From contig JARGXX010000071.1 of NCBI GenBank assembly GCA_030374765.1, forward strand, positions 2,380,540-2,444,539: a stretch of 64,000 nt of DNA. Direction: 5' to 3'. The position numbers were made by a program, and so were the translations under genes. The notes below the pieces were generated by a model that was not told where the DNA came from, made no database searches, and saw only the letters and a program-made list of their open reading frames with translations. This stretch comes from Agarophyton chilense. Lineage: Eukaryota; Rhodophyta; Florideophyceae; Gracilariales; Gracilariaceae. The stretch's first letter is position 1. Every line of letters starts with the position of its first letter. Shown piece after piece: positions 1 through 9,719 of the stretch.

Positions 1-462
1 GCGTGTTCCGCGGGGCGACGCTGGCCGTTACGTCATGGCGTGGTCGCGAGACACACACGGCGGGCGACGCGTGACTGCCGGCGTGCGCAAGAGCGCCGTG
101 CGCACCGAAACGATAGACGGCTCGGCGCCGCTCGGGCGCGTTGGCAAAGCACTGCGTCAACGTTGGCGACGCGCGCGCACGGCGTCTGGCTTTGCGAGGC
201 GTGCCGCTGCCGCCGCCGCCGCGAGGCGTGCCGCCGCCGCCGCGATATATCTTTACCGCCTTCCCGCATGCCGTCACACGCTCTCCGTCGTCTGCTGAGT
301 GAGCAGCAGCGCGCTTTTGTCAAAAGCTGCTGCTGATCCGCGCCGCCGACGCGCCGATATTTCGGGCCGTTTTTTTTTTCTTTTCTTCTTGTGCGTGCGA
401 CGTGTCGTCACGCGTGCTTGCCGCTCAGCTTCGTGCTTGCGCTCCTCCCGCCGCCTTTTAAA
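1..462. other. GC-rich upstream region of the first gene
   Basis: Very GC-rich DNA with CGCCGC runs near 209-240, an AT island around 241-252 and a pyrimidine-rich tract at 371-390. Open frames on both strands are Arg/Ala-rich low-complexity artefacts of the composition. It most likely holds the promoter and 5' leader of the gene starting near 463. No other gene is seen. Confidence 0.4.
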
Positions 463-2640
463 ATGCTGCCGTGCTCGCCCCCACCCCACCCCGTGCTGCC
501 CCTCCGCCCCACCCCGTCTTACGCCCTCCTGCCCGCTCTCACTGCGCTTCTTCTCCGTCTGCTTGCCCGCCGCTCCGCCATGCCGCGCTTCTCGCTGCGT
601 ACCCGCACCCGAAACGCGCCCGCGCCCGCACCCTCACCCGCACCCGCACCCGCACCCGCGCTGCCCGCGTCGCCCGCGCTGCCCGCGTCGCCCGTGCCGT
701 CAGCGTCGCCCGCGCCGCCGGATCGCCACGCCGAGCCGCCCAACAAGAAGCCGTTCGCGTCGCGGCTAGGTGCCCGAATTGCGCTCAACTCCTTCTCCAA
801 GCTGGGCGCCGCTGCCGCCACGCACTCCTTCGTGTCGCTCAAGTCCAAGGCGGGCGTGCCACCCACCGAGCACCTCGAAGCCACACCGCCGCACGCCTGC
901 AAGTCGCCCGAACGCCAGGCTTCTCCGCTGTCCGTGCTGCTCAATTGCGACCACCATCCGTCGCGTAATCTCCACGGTCACGCCCTCCATTACGCCGCCT
1001 ACACCCCGTCGCGCTTCTTTGTGCCGCCTTCGTCGCGCGCTCCGCGTCGACGCGCCCGTCTTGTGGCCCCCTCTGCTGCCGCGCTCCCGTCCGCCCTTGC
1101 GCTGGACTATGACACTGTGGCGCGCAGCGCCGCTGCTGCCACTCTTGCTGAGCCCGACTTTCTCCCGCAGGACAAGCTCATCAAGGCGGCCATTGTGCGC
1201 CTGCGTCAGCTGCTCACCAACGGCGACCGCATCGGAGACCTGCGCACGCTAAACGATCTCGCTGAAATTCTGCGCCAAAACATCGCCAGACACCACTCGC
1301 AAGCTGAAGCCAAGCGCACGCATATAAAGCACGCAAAGATCGTTGCTGGCTTTATCGACAAGACAAATCATGTCATTCATATCAAAAAGGTCTCTGGAAA
1401 GCCTGCCACCTTTCGCAGTCGAACCACCAGCGCCCTCAAGCTACGCGCCGCTTCCATGCGATCCGCCTCTCGCCACCCGCGCAACGCCTGTGACAACAAG
1501 CACCGTTTCAGGCGCCAACCGCCCGCGGAAAGGCACTGTCATGGCCTTGGCACCCCCATGGACCACCACCATCCCCACCACCAAAAATCCGATTGCAGTC
1601 GCCTCACCCGGAAGAATTCCTCGCATTTGCGACGTTTGCACAGTGCTGGCGCCGTTCTCATCAGGAAGCTCAGCAGCAAGTCCACTGTCCCGTCTCAGCG
1701 CGCCCCGTGTCGCCCGGACTCTTCGCCAACCAACTCCCCGGTGCTGCATCCCGAGACCATCAAGAAGCTCAAGACTGATCCGGCCCCGATTATAAATGGC
1801 TTCCAAATGGAATTGCACGCTATCGAGCAGGAGCACTTGTTGGACCGCACCAAGCTGGAGGAAGTGGAATCCCAGCTTTGCGAACGTCGACGAATACACC
1901 AAGAGGCCATGCAAATCCTCGATCAGTTTTATGGCGCTCTACCGGGCTGGGAAAATGACCCTATATCGCAGAAGATGATTTTGGAAACAGTCGAATTAAC
2001 GGAAGCTGGCGTCGATGCGGAGCATGACCTCACCGAGTCACGCGACTTGTTGCTGCGCGCTCAAGCTGCGCTTGCTGACCATCAGCGCACCCATCGCGCG
2101 TTGCAGGCCATTCGTGCCGACCTCACGAGCTTTGTTCAGATCCTGAGCGATCTCATTGCCTCGGCTGACGTCATTGTCGAGACGCGAGGCAGAGCAAACC
2201 TCCCCAGTAGACAGCGGCGCTATTCGGTCGACGTGCAAACCGAAGCGGGCGAGGGCGTCCTAGACACTCTGTCCCACCTTGAACGACTTTTGGATCGCTG
2301 CATTGGCCAGTCTCGGCTGGCCGTCGAATGCTGCCGCGAAGCACCGCGCGTCGACAATCTTCAAGACGACCTGGAGCACATTTCGGCTGCCTTCGCGCTT
2401 GAAGCGGAGGCAGTGAAGAAGAATGGCACCATTTATCATGATGATCTTGAACCTACGCTTCAGGTTTCGGTTACAGTGCTAGGAGATTGCAAGTTGGCCG
2501 AAGGATTCGTGGCAGAGAGACAAACACTGATTACCGAAGACCTGGAGCCTTTGAGAAATCAAGTCGAGCGCTGTGAAGAGTACGTCATGATGGAACGTCT
2601 GGCGATTTTGGACTTGCGGCATCCGCGAGATGACCGATGA
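463..2640 (+). CDS. Pro/Ala-rich protein with helical C-terminal half, unknown function
   Basis: Single open frame of about 725 codons ending in TGA at 2640. The frame is open further upstream, but the first ATG is at 463 (A at -3); a second in-frame ATG at 580 is also possible, giving 686 aa. The N-terminal 130 residues are low-complexity, rich in Pro and Ala, with Pro-Ala dipeptide repeats around 630-660 and several Arg/Lys patches. From about residue 240 onward the protein becomes charged and strongly helical, with coiled-coil-like stretches (nt about 1810-2200 and 2230-2560) and many acidic residues. No catalytic motif or known domain is recognised. The length and reading through low-complexity sequence without stops support a real gene. 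A cytoskeletal or membrane-remodelling role would be a guess. It converges on moaE, which ends 190 bp away. Confidence 0.6.
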   Translation: MLPCSPPPHPVLPLRPTPSYALLPALTALLLRLLARRSAMPRFSLRTRTRNAPAPAPSPAPAPAPALPASPALPASPVPSASPAPPDRHAEPPNKKPFASRLGARIALNSFSKLGAAAATHSFVSLKSKAGVPPTEHLEATPPHACKSPERQASPLSVLLNCDHHPSRNLHGHALHYAAYTPSRFFVPPSSRAPRRRARLVAPSAAALPSALALDYDTVARSAAAATLAEPDFLPQDKLIKAAIVRLRQLLTNGDRIGDLRTLNDLAEILRQNIARHHSQAEAKRTHIKHAKIVAGFIDKTNHVIHIKKVSGKPATFRSRTTSALKLRAASMRSASRHPRNACDNKHRFRRQPPAERHCHGLGTPMDHHHPHHQKSDCSRLTRKNSSHLRRLHSAGAVLIRKLSSKSTVPSQRAPCRPDSSPTNSPVLHPETIKKLKTDPAPIINGFQMELHAIEQEHLLDRTKLEEVESQLCERRRIHQEAMQILDQFYGALPGWENDPISQKMILETVELTEAGVDAEHDLTESRDLLLRAQAALADHQRTHRALQAIRADLTSFVQILSDLIASADVIVETRGRANLPSRQRRYSVDVQTEAGEGVLDTLSHLERLLDRCIGQSRLAVECCREAPRVDNLQDDLEHISAAFALEAEAVKKNGTIYHDDLEPTLQVSVTVLGDCKLAEGFVAERQTLITEDLEPLRNQVERCEEYVMMERLAILDLRHPRDDR

Positions 2641-2830
2641 GCGCGTGCTTGTTTGGAAATCGTCCCACACAGCTGTGCTGCAGGACGGTCTTGTTGTGTT
2701 GTTTGAGAAACAATGTGCAAACTTGAACAAAAAAAAAAGAAACTTTTATGCTATGCTTCATGCGATTGTTGCCTTACGATCCGCGGTTGAGAGTGTACAA
2801 CATTCCGTTTTTCATTTGTTGATAAATACG

Positions 2831-3385
2831 TTAGTGCGATGATGATGTCACACGCATGCATTCTTTGTTTGCTTTCCACTCTGAGCCATCTTCATATACC
2901 TCTTTCTTCCATATCGGAACCCGAGCTTTCAATTCGTCTATGAGCGAGTGACACGCCTCTGTGTGCCGTTCGAGCACGTCAAACAGTGTCAGTCGTGGTT
3001 GGTGCTAAGGACAACGTCGTTCAAGCGAGGGGGGGGGTTATTCAAACTTACCGATTGCATCTTTTCGATGCGGAGAGGAAACAGCAATGATCACAGAAGC
3101 CTCGCGCACTGGGACTACGCCTAAGCGGTGCATAACTGCCACAGAAGTGATCTGCGGCCACTGGGATCGTGCAGCGTCACACAAAGCATTCATTTCCTTG
3201 ACGGCCATTGGCCTGTAAGCCTCGTACTCCAAGCGCAACACAGTCTTTCCGTCGAAGTTATCTCTCGTAGTTCCTACAAACAGTGAAACCGCACCTGCAG
3301 AGTCAGATGATACGGCATTCATCGCAGATTCAACGCTTAGCAATTCTTCGGTGAGCACGACGGTATCACCGTGTGGCTGGCACAT
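2831..3385 (-). CDS. moaE: Molybdopterin synthase large subunit (MoaE/MOCS2B), two exons
   Basis: Large subunit of molybdopterin synthase, which turns precursor Z (cPMP) into molybdopterin using the thiocarboxylated MoaD tail. Exon 1 is 3385-3052 and exon 2 is 2958-2831; the intron (2959-3051, 93 nt) begins GTAAGT and ends ACACAG. Splicing joins the conserved SPHRKDAI block to [11 protein letters not shown], followed by the VPIWKKE motif that holds the catalytic lysines, then a short C-terminal tail; total 153 aa, normal for MoaE. Without splicing the frame stops three codons past the junction and lacks the active site. The ATG has A at -3 and lies only 12 nt after the moaD stop on the same strand, so both are probably on one transcript. 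The splice sites are inferred from family conservation, not from RNA. Confidence 0.9.
2959..3051 (-). other. Spliceosomal intron of moaE (93 nt)
   Basis: GT-AG intron inside the HRKDAI/EAC motif of MoaE, phase 1. Donor GTAAGT, acceptor ACACAG. An ACTGAC branch-point-like string lies about 30 nt before the acceptor. An earlier CTTAG acceptor would break the conserved protein frame. Confidence 0.85.
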
Positions 3386-3397
3386 GCTGCGGTAAGA

Positions 3398-3667
3398 TCA
3401 ACCGCCGCTGATGGGCGGAATCAGGGCAAGTTCGTCCCCTTCCTGTAGCGGCTTTGATGCGTCCGTCACGTATTGCTGGTTTACGGCGAGTATTATATGT
3501 GGAATGATGGGTTTGAGCGTGGGGATCTGTTGAAGAATTGTTTGCTTTAGGGCGACATGTGGCGTTGTTCCTGGTGCCAGTCGGATTGTGGTTGAGCTTT
3601 GTGAAGCCAGCTCACGCGCCTTGGCGAAGAAAAGTACGTGGACTAGTATGGAGCTTTCTTCGCTCAT
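3398..3667 (-). CDS. moaD: Molybdopterin synthase small subunit (MoaD/MOCS2A)
   Basis: Ubiquitin-fold sulfur carrier of molybdopterin synthase. The protein ends in Gly-Gly (PPISGG), the C-terminal tail that is adenylated and thiocarboxylated by the MOCS3/MoeB enzyme and inserted into the MoaE active site. With the ATG at 3667 it is 89 aa, the usual MoaD length; the frame stays open to an ATG at 3754 that would add 29 residues without family resemblance. A TATA-like palindrome at 3784-3793 would place transcription start close to 3754, so the upstream ATG may be near the cap and bypassed. The stop (TGA, 3400-3398) is followed after 12 nt by the moaE ATG. It is divergent from the EH-domain gene. 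Confidence 0.9.
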   Translation of the reverse strand: MSEESSILVHVLFFAKARELASQSSTTIRLAPGTTPHVALKQTILQQIPTLKPIIPHIILAVNQQYVTDASKPLQEGDELALIPPISGG

Positions 3668-3783
3668 CGGCCGCTTTTGGTGTTTCCTCCCTCGGGTTTG
3701 AGGAGCCGGAGTGCGGAGCTGTGCTTGTAGTAGATATTGGCAGATTTGGGTCAATTGGTTCTCTTCGAGGGAATGGGTGAACT

Positions 3784-3793
3784 CTTATTTAAG
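3784..3793 (-). promoter_or_regulatory. Candidate TATA box of the moaD-moaE unit
   Basis: The string CTTATTTAAG on + (CTTAAATAAG on -) lies 117-126 nt upstream of the moaD ATG at 3667 and about 30 nt upstream of the alternative ATG at 3754. The rest of 3668-4287 is the shared divergent promoter region with the EH-domain gene and shows no convincing gene. Confidence 0.35.
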
Positions 3794-4287
3794 CATGGGG
3801 ACGCCGATTACCAACTAAGTATAGCAGTGAAGGCAGAATGGTTCGCCTGAGATGTTGTTGAATCATCGTCGATTTAGGTCTGTCAGGTGGTAGTATATCT
3901 ACAAAGGGCAAGGCGTCTTTGTTCAGTACCTTTAAGGTACACTGTAGTGCACATTGACAGCGTGTGATGGGGTCCACGTCGGCCACCTTTGCGGAAAATT
4001 GATTTATTTTGTTCAAAGCTGATCTCCATATGTGAGAGCGTTTGGGAGCGCATTCGGAGATACGTGGGATGTGTGTCATTCTGGCATTTTCTTCTCTACT
4101 GTATTTGCCGTTCGCTTGCATTTGACGACGAAAACGAAACAAGGCGACCGACATTTGCATTCCGCACGAACAAGAGCTTCCGCCTTCTGACCAGCAGAAA
4201 ATGAGTGTTAGCAAAGATATCATCCCTTCCTTGCTCCGCTGAACCAGAAAACTACCTCATCTCCTTCTCCGCCTTTCCGTTCACACC

Positions 4288-6270
4288 ATGAACTTTGGTG
4301 GCGGTCCAAACGGAAATGGTCCCTTTCAAAACCCCAACTTTGGCGCCTTTGCCCAATCAGCCCAGATGCCCTTCACAGGTATGCCAGCCTTCCCCATGCC
4401 CTCCGTCCATCCCATGCATCCCATGCATCCCATGCACCCTCCAATGATGCCCCCCGTGCAGAATTCATACCCTTCAGGGCAGGGTCCGTTAGCGGATCGT
4501 CCAGTTCAACGCGGAGCAAACGGGCTATACGAAGCACCGGAACCAGAGGCACCCGAACAACACCCAGCCAGTCAACATATAGCCCTCAATCCTGGAGAGC
4601 TCTCAAAGTACATGGAATATTGGTCGCAAGCTTGTGATGGTGCAGATGCGATTAGCGGTACTGATGCTGTGCCGTTTCTGTCCAGAGCATCAAACGTTTC
4701 TAAAGGACAGTTGAGAAAGATATGGGATATTGCAGATCACAAAAAGGAAGGAAAACTTGATCAGAACCAATTCTTCATTGCATTACGATTGGTAGCTCTG
4801 GCTCAACGAGGCGCCGCACTTTCTGAGGCTGGGCTTCGAAATTTCCGCGGAATCCAACTTATTCCGCAGATTACTCCTCCTCCCGTCAAAGAGAAGCCCG
4901 CTGAACAACATCCTTCATCTGGCCCTGTAGCACCGAACCAAAACATAGGGTTCTCATGGACGGTGCCAAAGCAAATTGTTCAACGATATGATTCGTTCTT
5001 CCATCAACTGGATGACCGCAAACTTGGAATGATTGACGGCAAACAGGGTGTGACATTTTTCGGAAAGAGCGGTCTTCCACGCTCGACGTTGAAGGTTATA
5101 TGGCAACTTGCAGATGTCACGAAGGACGGAAAACTCTCGCTTGATGAGTTTCGTGCGGCGATGCATATGGTGGCGAACATCCATAACAGAAAACTATCTG
5201 TTGACGCCCTACCTAGCGCGTTGGATCCTTCAGGGCCGAATTGGTTCAGAGTTGAGGGAGAACAACAACCACATCCCATGGCAGCAAACCCGCATCAAGT
5301 ATCTCAGCTAACTCCAAATGCTGTGCATTCTCACGCGTCGCCCACGGGCCATATACCAACCATACCCAAGCTGTCTCCAACTGCCCACACTGTACAAATA
5401 CCTGGCCACCGAAGACAACCATCATCATCTGGATCTCGCACCCCGGGAAAAGTAGCACCACCTTCAGTGGCCATATCCCCTCAGCCTCATCTATCTAATC
5501 CAGCTTCGCAGCAACCGTTAGTACCATCACCACCACCACCACCACCACCACCACCTGTGCAAGAGAATGCTGCTGCAAATGAGCAGATGCTAGAAGCGTT
5601 GCGGAAGGAACGACAAGAAGTCGAGCGAGCGAAGCGTGAAATGGAACAAATGCGGGCAGAAATGGAAAAGCTGCGCTTGGAGAAGGAAGCGTTGTCGAAG
5701 AAGTCCTCCAAACAAAAGACGCCAAACCGAACCCCATCTCACTCGAGAAAGCCATCAGCCTCTTCCATACCACTCCCGGTTCAGCATTCTGGGTACGGAG
5801 CGAGCCGAAAACAAGGCACGGCACAGACTGTACCGGATTTACTGAGCGGGTCTCATGGTGCTGCTCACGTTCTGCGTTCGCCGCTTAAAACACCGGAGAA
5901 GAAGCCTTCAAGTAGTAGCCTGAAGACGCCACCTGCAGTGCACGCAAGAAATGTCGCTGCTGTCGGTCAAGTATCGCCTATGAAGTCTTTGAATACTCCG
6001 GATCGCAGTAAACCCATTGATCTTGGGCTTGAAGATGATGACATATGGGACCAACCTTCGCCGAAAGCAAATGCTCTTCAAGGGCCTTCAAAATTGGCAA
6101 ACAAGACAAATATGATTTCATCCAAAGATGACAGCGTGTCGTCTGATGATGACGATGATGATTTCTGGGGTGATGTGGGAATGGGAAAGAAGCCCACTTT
6201 AGGACCATCTGGAGGAGGTGGAAAGGGAAAAGGGTTTGGTGGATCGGAGCTTGATGATTGGGCCTTTTAG
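4288..6270 (+). CDS. EH-domain protein of the Eps15/Ede1/Pan1 type
   Basis: Intronless 660-aa protein. Two Eps15-homology domains are visible: EH1 at about residues 107-195 (with KIWDIAD, degraded EF-hand loop DHKKEGKLDQNQF) and EH2 at about 225-312 (VIWQLAD and a good calcium-loop, DVTKDGKLSLDEF). EH domains bind Asn-Pro-Phe peptides of endocytic adaptors. A Met/His/Pro-rich N-terminus contains a triple HPM repeat (residues 41-50). A proline run (about 415-425) precedes a charged coiled coil (about 430-475), as in Eps15 family scaffolds. The C-terminus has an acidic DDDDDDFW cluster and ends DDWAF, resembling acidic-Trp adaptor-binding motifs. The expected role is scaffold in clathrin-mediated endocytosis at the plasma membrane; this is family inference. 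Confidence 0.9.
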   Translation: MNFGGGPNGNGPFQNPNFGAFAQSAQMPFTGMPAFPMPSVHPMHPMHPMHPPMMPPVQNSYPSGQGPLADRPVQRGANGLYEAPEPEAPEQHPASQHIALNPGELSKYMEYWSQACDGADAISGTDAVPFLSRASNVSKGQLRKIWDIADHKKEGKLDQNQFFIALRLVALAQRGAALSEAGLRNFRGIQLIPQITPPPVKEKPAEQHPSSGPVAPNQNIGFSWTVPKQIVQRYDSFFHQLDDRKLGMIDGKQGVTFFGKSGLPRSTLKVIWQLADVTKDGKLSLDEFRAAMHMVANIHNRKLSVDALPSALDPSGPNWFRVEGEQQPHPMAANPHQVSQLTPNAVHSHASPTGHIPTIPKLSPTAHTVQIPGHRRQPSSSGSRTPGKVAPPSVAISPQPHLSNPASQQPLVPSPPPPPPPPPVQENAAANEQMLEALRKERQEVERAKREMEQMRAEMEKLRLEKEALSKKSSKQKTPNRTPSHSRKPSASSIPLPVQHSGYGASRKQGTAQTVPDLLSGSHGAAHVLRSPLKTPEKKPSSSSLKTPPAVHARNVAAVGQVSPMKSLNTPDRSKPIDLGLEDDDIWDQPSPKANALQGPSKLANKTNMISSKDDSVSSDDDDDDFWGDVGMGKKPTLGPSGGGGKGKGFGGSELDDWAF

Positions 6271-7035
6271 TAAGAGCTGTAGAAGGATAACATACTACAA
6301 ACACACGCACACACCACATCTAACTATTCCGAGGCTGCCAGCACCCACAAGATATCTACGCTTAGCTCCAAAGAGACAGAGTTCCTTGGTGCACTGTTCC
6401 ATTGCATCCGTAGCTAGCTGACAGTGATGAAGATTGGGTAATCATCATGGCGTCGTGATCTGGAAAAGGGCAATTACAAACACGCCATGGCATAAGTACA
6501 GAGCTATTTCGCTCATGAGTTGTGCGGTATTCATAGCAACCTGTTTTTCTTTCTTGTGCATGTCTTCTTAATACGAAGGTATACAGCGTGTATCGTAGTA
6601 AGTCAAAAGGCCAAGATCTTTCGTGTGTGATGTCTAATCGAGTGTGCGACATGTAAGGTTTATGTTTGTCTCTGCGGCAGCAGCGTTTTACGCCAGGTGA
6701 TGTTGCCAACAATTGTTGACAACAGGACATCAAAAATAAATCTGTACCCCATTCAAAGATCGTGCCACATTTGCAAACCAAGGTTTTCCTAAAAGCCAGA
6801 AACATAGGAGGGTAACAAAATGCGCTATAAAGAAAGACAGCAGTAAAAACAAAGTGCAGAAAGGGAACCGGTCGTGAAGACATCATCCTACGAAAATGTG
6901 CGCACACTGTATGCACACCACAGCAAGGACTTGAAGTACCTGGGAATGTGGGTTGATATTTCCAATTGTTTGTTCAAATAACGCTGTATGAGTTGTGAGA
7001 CACCATCCTGTCTTCTTTTTCAATAGTTTTGTTGA
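6271..7035. other. Intergenic region between convergent genes
   Basis: Holds the 3' ends of the EH-domain gene and of the convergent transporter gene. Open frames here (for example 6362-6916 on -) have no domain, biased Cys/Arg composition and no homologue I recognise; nothing else is seen. Confidence 0.5.
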
Positions 7036-8157
7036 TCATGCAGTTTGAGCGGTGACTGAATGATAGTCAGTTTGTTGAGCTACAGGATTAGCATTGGCAG
7101 ATGAGGTAGCAGTCAAAAATTCTTTCAGTGACACCGTAACAGCCGCCAAAAGAATCATAAACACCCCGCCGAGCATTAGCAAAGAAGGGCTTTCACCAAG
7201 AAAAAGAAGTCCGTATGCGTACGAAAAAGGTATGGTCAGGCTTCTTACCAACAACGCAGGCCCCGCTCGACAATACTGCAAACCTTTACTCAGAGACGAT
7301 TGAGCAATATATCCACAGAAACCAGCGATTACGTTTACGAACAAGCCAGGATGATTGTTGAATATGTTATGAAATTCGTGATGTCGAGAGAAAATGATGG
7401 ATGTGACAAATGTGCATATTGTCAGTGAACATACATTAATCATGAAGTTTACATCGTGACCCAAGGAACGAGTTATGACACTGACGGAAGATGAAAAGAA
7501 AGCGGCCATTAAAGCAACAAGGACACCCAAAGTGCTCTGCTGAGTGCCTTGCGAATGTGGGGACGACGAAGACAAGAAAGAAGGCTGGGAAACAAATAAA
7601 ACACCGGTGGAAGACATGATTAACGAAATGACATCAAGCATTTGAATGGATTCGCCTAACAGCAAAGCAGCCATAACCATGGTAATAGCCGGACAGGTAA
7701 GTAAAATAGTGACAGCATTTCCAATAGAGATAAGCGACAGAGCAATAATTTGACACAAAAGACTCAGGGTTCCAGTAAGCCCTCTTAGAAGAATCAAGCA
7801 CCACTGCGAACGACTCAAGCGCCCGACACAGACTTGATAATCAACAAATTTGAAAAGGTAGCTAAAGGCCAAGCTGCCCTCGATAATAGAACGTATCAAA
7901 AGTGTGGAAAAAACCGGAAAATTGTAACGTGTAGAACCAAATCTCACGAAGAAGGACAGTGTGGCATGCGCAATGGCGGACACACACATGATGCAATAGC
8001 CATAGAGCTCAGGATTGCGGGATAAGACGGCACGAAGACGAGCGGGTAGCGAGTGGCGAGGAGGGGGATGATTTGACGTGAGCGCAATGCTGCGATAGTC
8101 TGGCGGCAGGGGACGCGGGCCGCTTGGTACGGCTTCGCGGCGGAAGGAGCTCTTCAT
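7036..8157 (-). CDS. DMT-superfamily transporter with two EamA repeats
   Basis: Integral membrane protein of 373 aa starting at the first ATG (8157); an in-frame GTG three codons upstream was not used. After a basic, Pro-rich cytoplasmic N-terminus of about 48 residues there are about ten hydrophobic segments arranged as two EamA units (about residues 50-195 and 210-350). The repeats carry matching ALLLGES and GLLFLGES turns near their ends, typical of drug/metabolite transporters. It resembles the SLC35G/RhaT-like eukaryotic EamA group more than the nucleotide-sugar carriers, but substrate cannot be read from sequence. No plastid leader is obvious, so plasma membrane or endomembrane is likely. 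Divergent from the pseudouridine synthase gene with 251 bp between the ATGs. Confidence 0.85.
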   Translation of the reverse strand: MKSSFRREAVPSGPRPLPPDYRSIALTSNHPPPRHSLPARLRAVLSRNPELYGYCIMCVSAIAHATLSFFVRFGSTRYNFPVFSTLLIRSIIEGSLAFSYLFKFVDYQVCVGRLSRSQWCLILLRGLTGTLSLLCQIIALSLISIGNAVTILLTCPAITMVMAALLLGESIQMLDVISLIMSSTGVLFVSQPSFLSSSSPHSQGTQQSTLGVLVALMAAFFSSSVSVITRSLGHDVNFMINVCSLTICTFVTSIIFSRHHEFHNIFNNHPGLFVNVIAGFCGYIAQSSLSKGLQYCRAGPALLVRSLTIPFSYAYGLLFLGESPSLLMLGGVFMILLAAVTVSLKEFLTATSSANANPVAQQTDYHSVTAQTA

Positions 8158-8408
8158 CACGACCACCAGGATGAAGATGAGCCGCGCGCCACGGGGGGTG
8201 TGTACTTCCAGCTGGTAAGCTTTACGCGTTTGAGTCAGCGGCAGCCTTTAAGATTATCTCCCGGGGTCACAATGGGCGAGCGATGCGCGCCGCGCACGTG
8301 CGGCCACGGCGCATCACGCCGTCACGGCGCGAGTGACAGTGACACTGGCCCCCATGCACAGCTCCACAAAGCTTTGAGCTGAGATCCGTCGCCGCACACC
8401 ACGCCGCC

Positions 8409-9719
8409 ATGGCGCCAAACGGCACGCACCTCCGCACCCCGCTCATCACGATGCCCTTCTCCCTCCCGCGTCGTTCTCTGCCATCAACCTTCCTCCCCTA
8501 CCCACCACTGCTGCTGCAACCCTCCCGCAATCGCAACACTTTTCTACTGCACCGTCTTCGCGCTTGTGCGGCCGTGCCGCGCTCGCGAACGCTCGCTGAG
8601 GAGATACAGCAAGCCACTGAAGAGCGTCGTCGATTTCGCATCGACAAAAGCAAACTAACGCAGGCAGAGAAGCGTGAAATCAGACTGCGTTCAAAGTCCA
8701 TTCCACTGGTTGCTGACCACGATCCGCTCGACATTGTTTTCGAGGATGATTCCTTTTTGGTGCTCAACAAGCCTTCTTATGTCAAGATGCATCCCAGCCA
8801 CCGCTTTGAGGGCGGTTCCCTGCTTAATCGTGCTATTGGCTACTTGGGATATCCGCCACGAATTCTGCATCGATTAGATATGGTACGTTTGAACCAACAG
8901 CACAAATGGCGCATTCTCGCTTTCTATTAACAATCGTCCCATACTATTTACGCGAAGCATACCACAGGCGTTGTAAGTTATAGAGCTAATCATGACAATA
9001 CCTTAACCCAGAAACACCTTGCAAAACTAACCACCATGCCCTGCAGGTGATAATGGCAAAGGAGAAACAAGTCTGCCATCCAATAATGCAACAATTCATG
9101 AATGGCCATGTAATCAAGCACTACCTCTGTCTAGTAGACGGCTACCAAAATCAACCAAAAACCACGTCATTCACCGTAGACGCTCCAATACAGCGTTCAG
9201 GCGTCTCTTACATTAGACAAGTAGGAGACTCAAATCCCGATGCCAAACCTGCGAAAACAGTATACACAATTCTTGACAAGTCGCAAACAAAACAGGTCAT
9301 GTTGCTTCAAGCCACACCTCACACAGGTAGAACACATCAAATCCGCGTCCATGCTGCCAGTGAGTCGTTGCCAATAATTGGCGATAATCTGTACAACGCA
9401 AAAGAGTACGTTCACAAACACTTTCAATGCGCATTCGTTTTCATTTCAAAATCTCACAACATCCGCCATCCTTTTTCCTTCTCCCACATCGCGTAGACAA
9501 GCGATGTATGCTACATACGATGAAATCAATGCTGCGGCTCGTGATGAAACACTAGTGAGGTTCGCCGATAATAATCCGCTTCGAAAAGGGCTCAAACTGC
9601 ACGCGTGGAACATATCCCTTGTCAATCCTTTAACAAATGAGCGCATATCGTTTTCAGCACCGCCGCCATCGCACATGAACAATCTCATTGAATGGTGTGG
9701 CATGAGCCTACCGAGATGA
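8409..9719 (+). CDS. RluA-family RNA pseudouridine synthase, four exons
   Basis: Converts uridine to pseudouridine in rRNA or tRNA. Exons are 8409-8882, 8958-8972 (15 nt), 9047-9405 and 9497-9719; introns of 75, 74 and 91 nt all have GT-AG ends, and the sum (1071 nt) gives 356 aa with no stop. The spliced protein has motif I (LNKPSYVKMHP), the catalytic HRLD motif (Asp157) running through the microexon as HTTGV into VIMAKE, the HTGRTHQIRVH motif, GDNLY and a C-terminal LHAW...NP block. The N-terminal 65 residues are Ser/Pro/Arg/Leu-rich and look like an organelle transit peptide. Because the HTTGV piece is absent without the microexon, its inclusion is well supported by conservation. The exact RNA target is unknown. 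Confidence 0.9.
8958..8972 (+). other. 15-nt microexon of the pseudouridine synthase gene
   Basis: Flanked by AAG on the left and GTAAGT on the right, in phase 0 on both sides, encoding five residues (HTTGV). These complete the RluA active-site motif HRLDxxTxG...AK. The next intron has an ACTAAC branch-point consensus at about 9026-9031 and a CTGCAG acceptor. Confidence 0.85.

Noticed and set aside
519-944. Gly/Ala-rich frame on - inside the first gene
   Set aside because: Antisense shadow of the Pro/Ala codon bias.
3386-3397. Splicing that would fuse MoaD and MoaE into one protein
   Set aside because: MoaD needs its free Gly-Gly end, and both frames have complete, normal-length ends.
3789-4223. 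144-codon frame on - in the divergent promoter of moaD and the EH gene
   Set aside because: No domain, basic low-quality sequence, covers the expected promoter and 5' leader of the EH-domain gene.
6362-6916. 184-codon frame on - downstream of the transporter
   Set aside because: Lies in the 3' flank, no motif, Cys/Arg-rich composition typical of chance frames.
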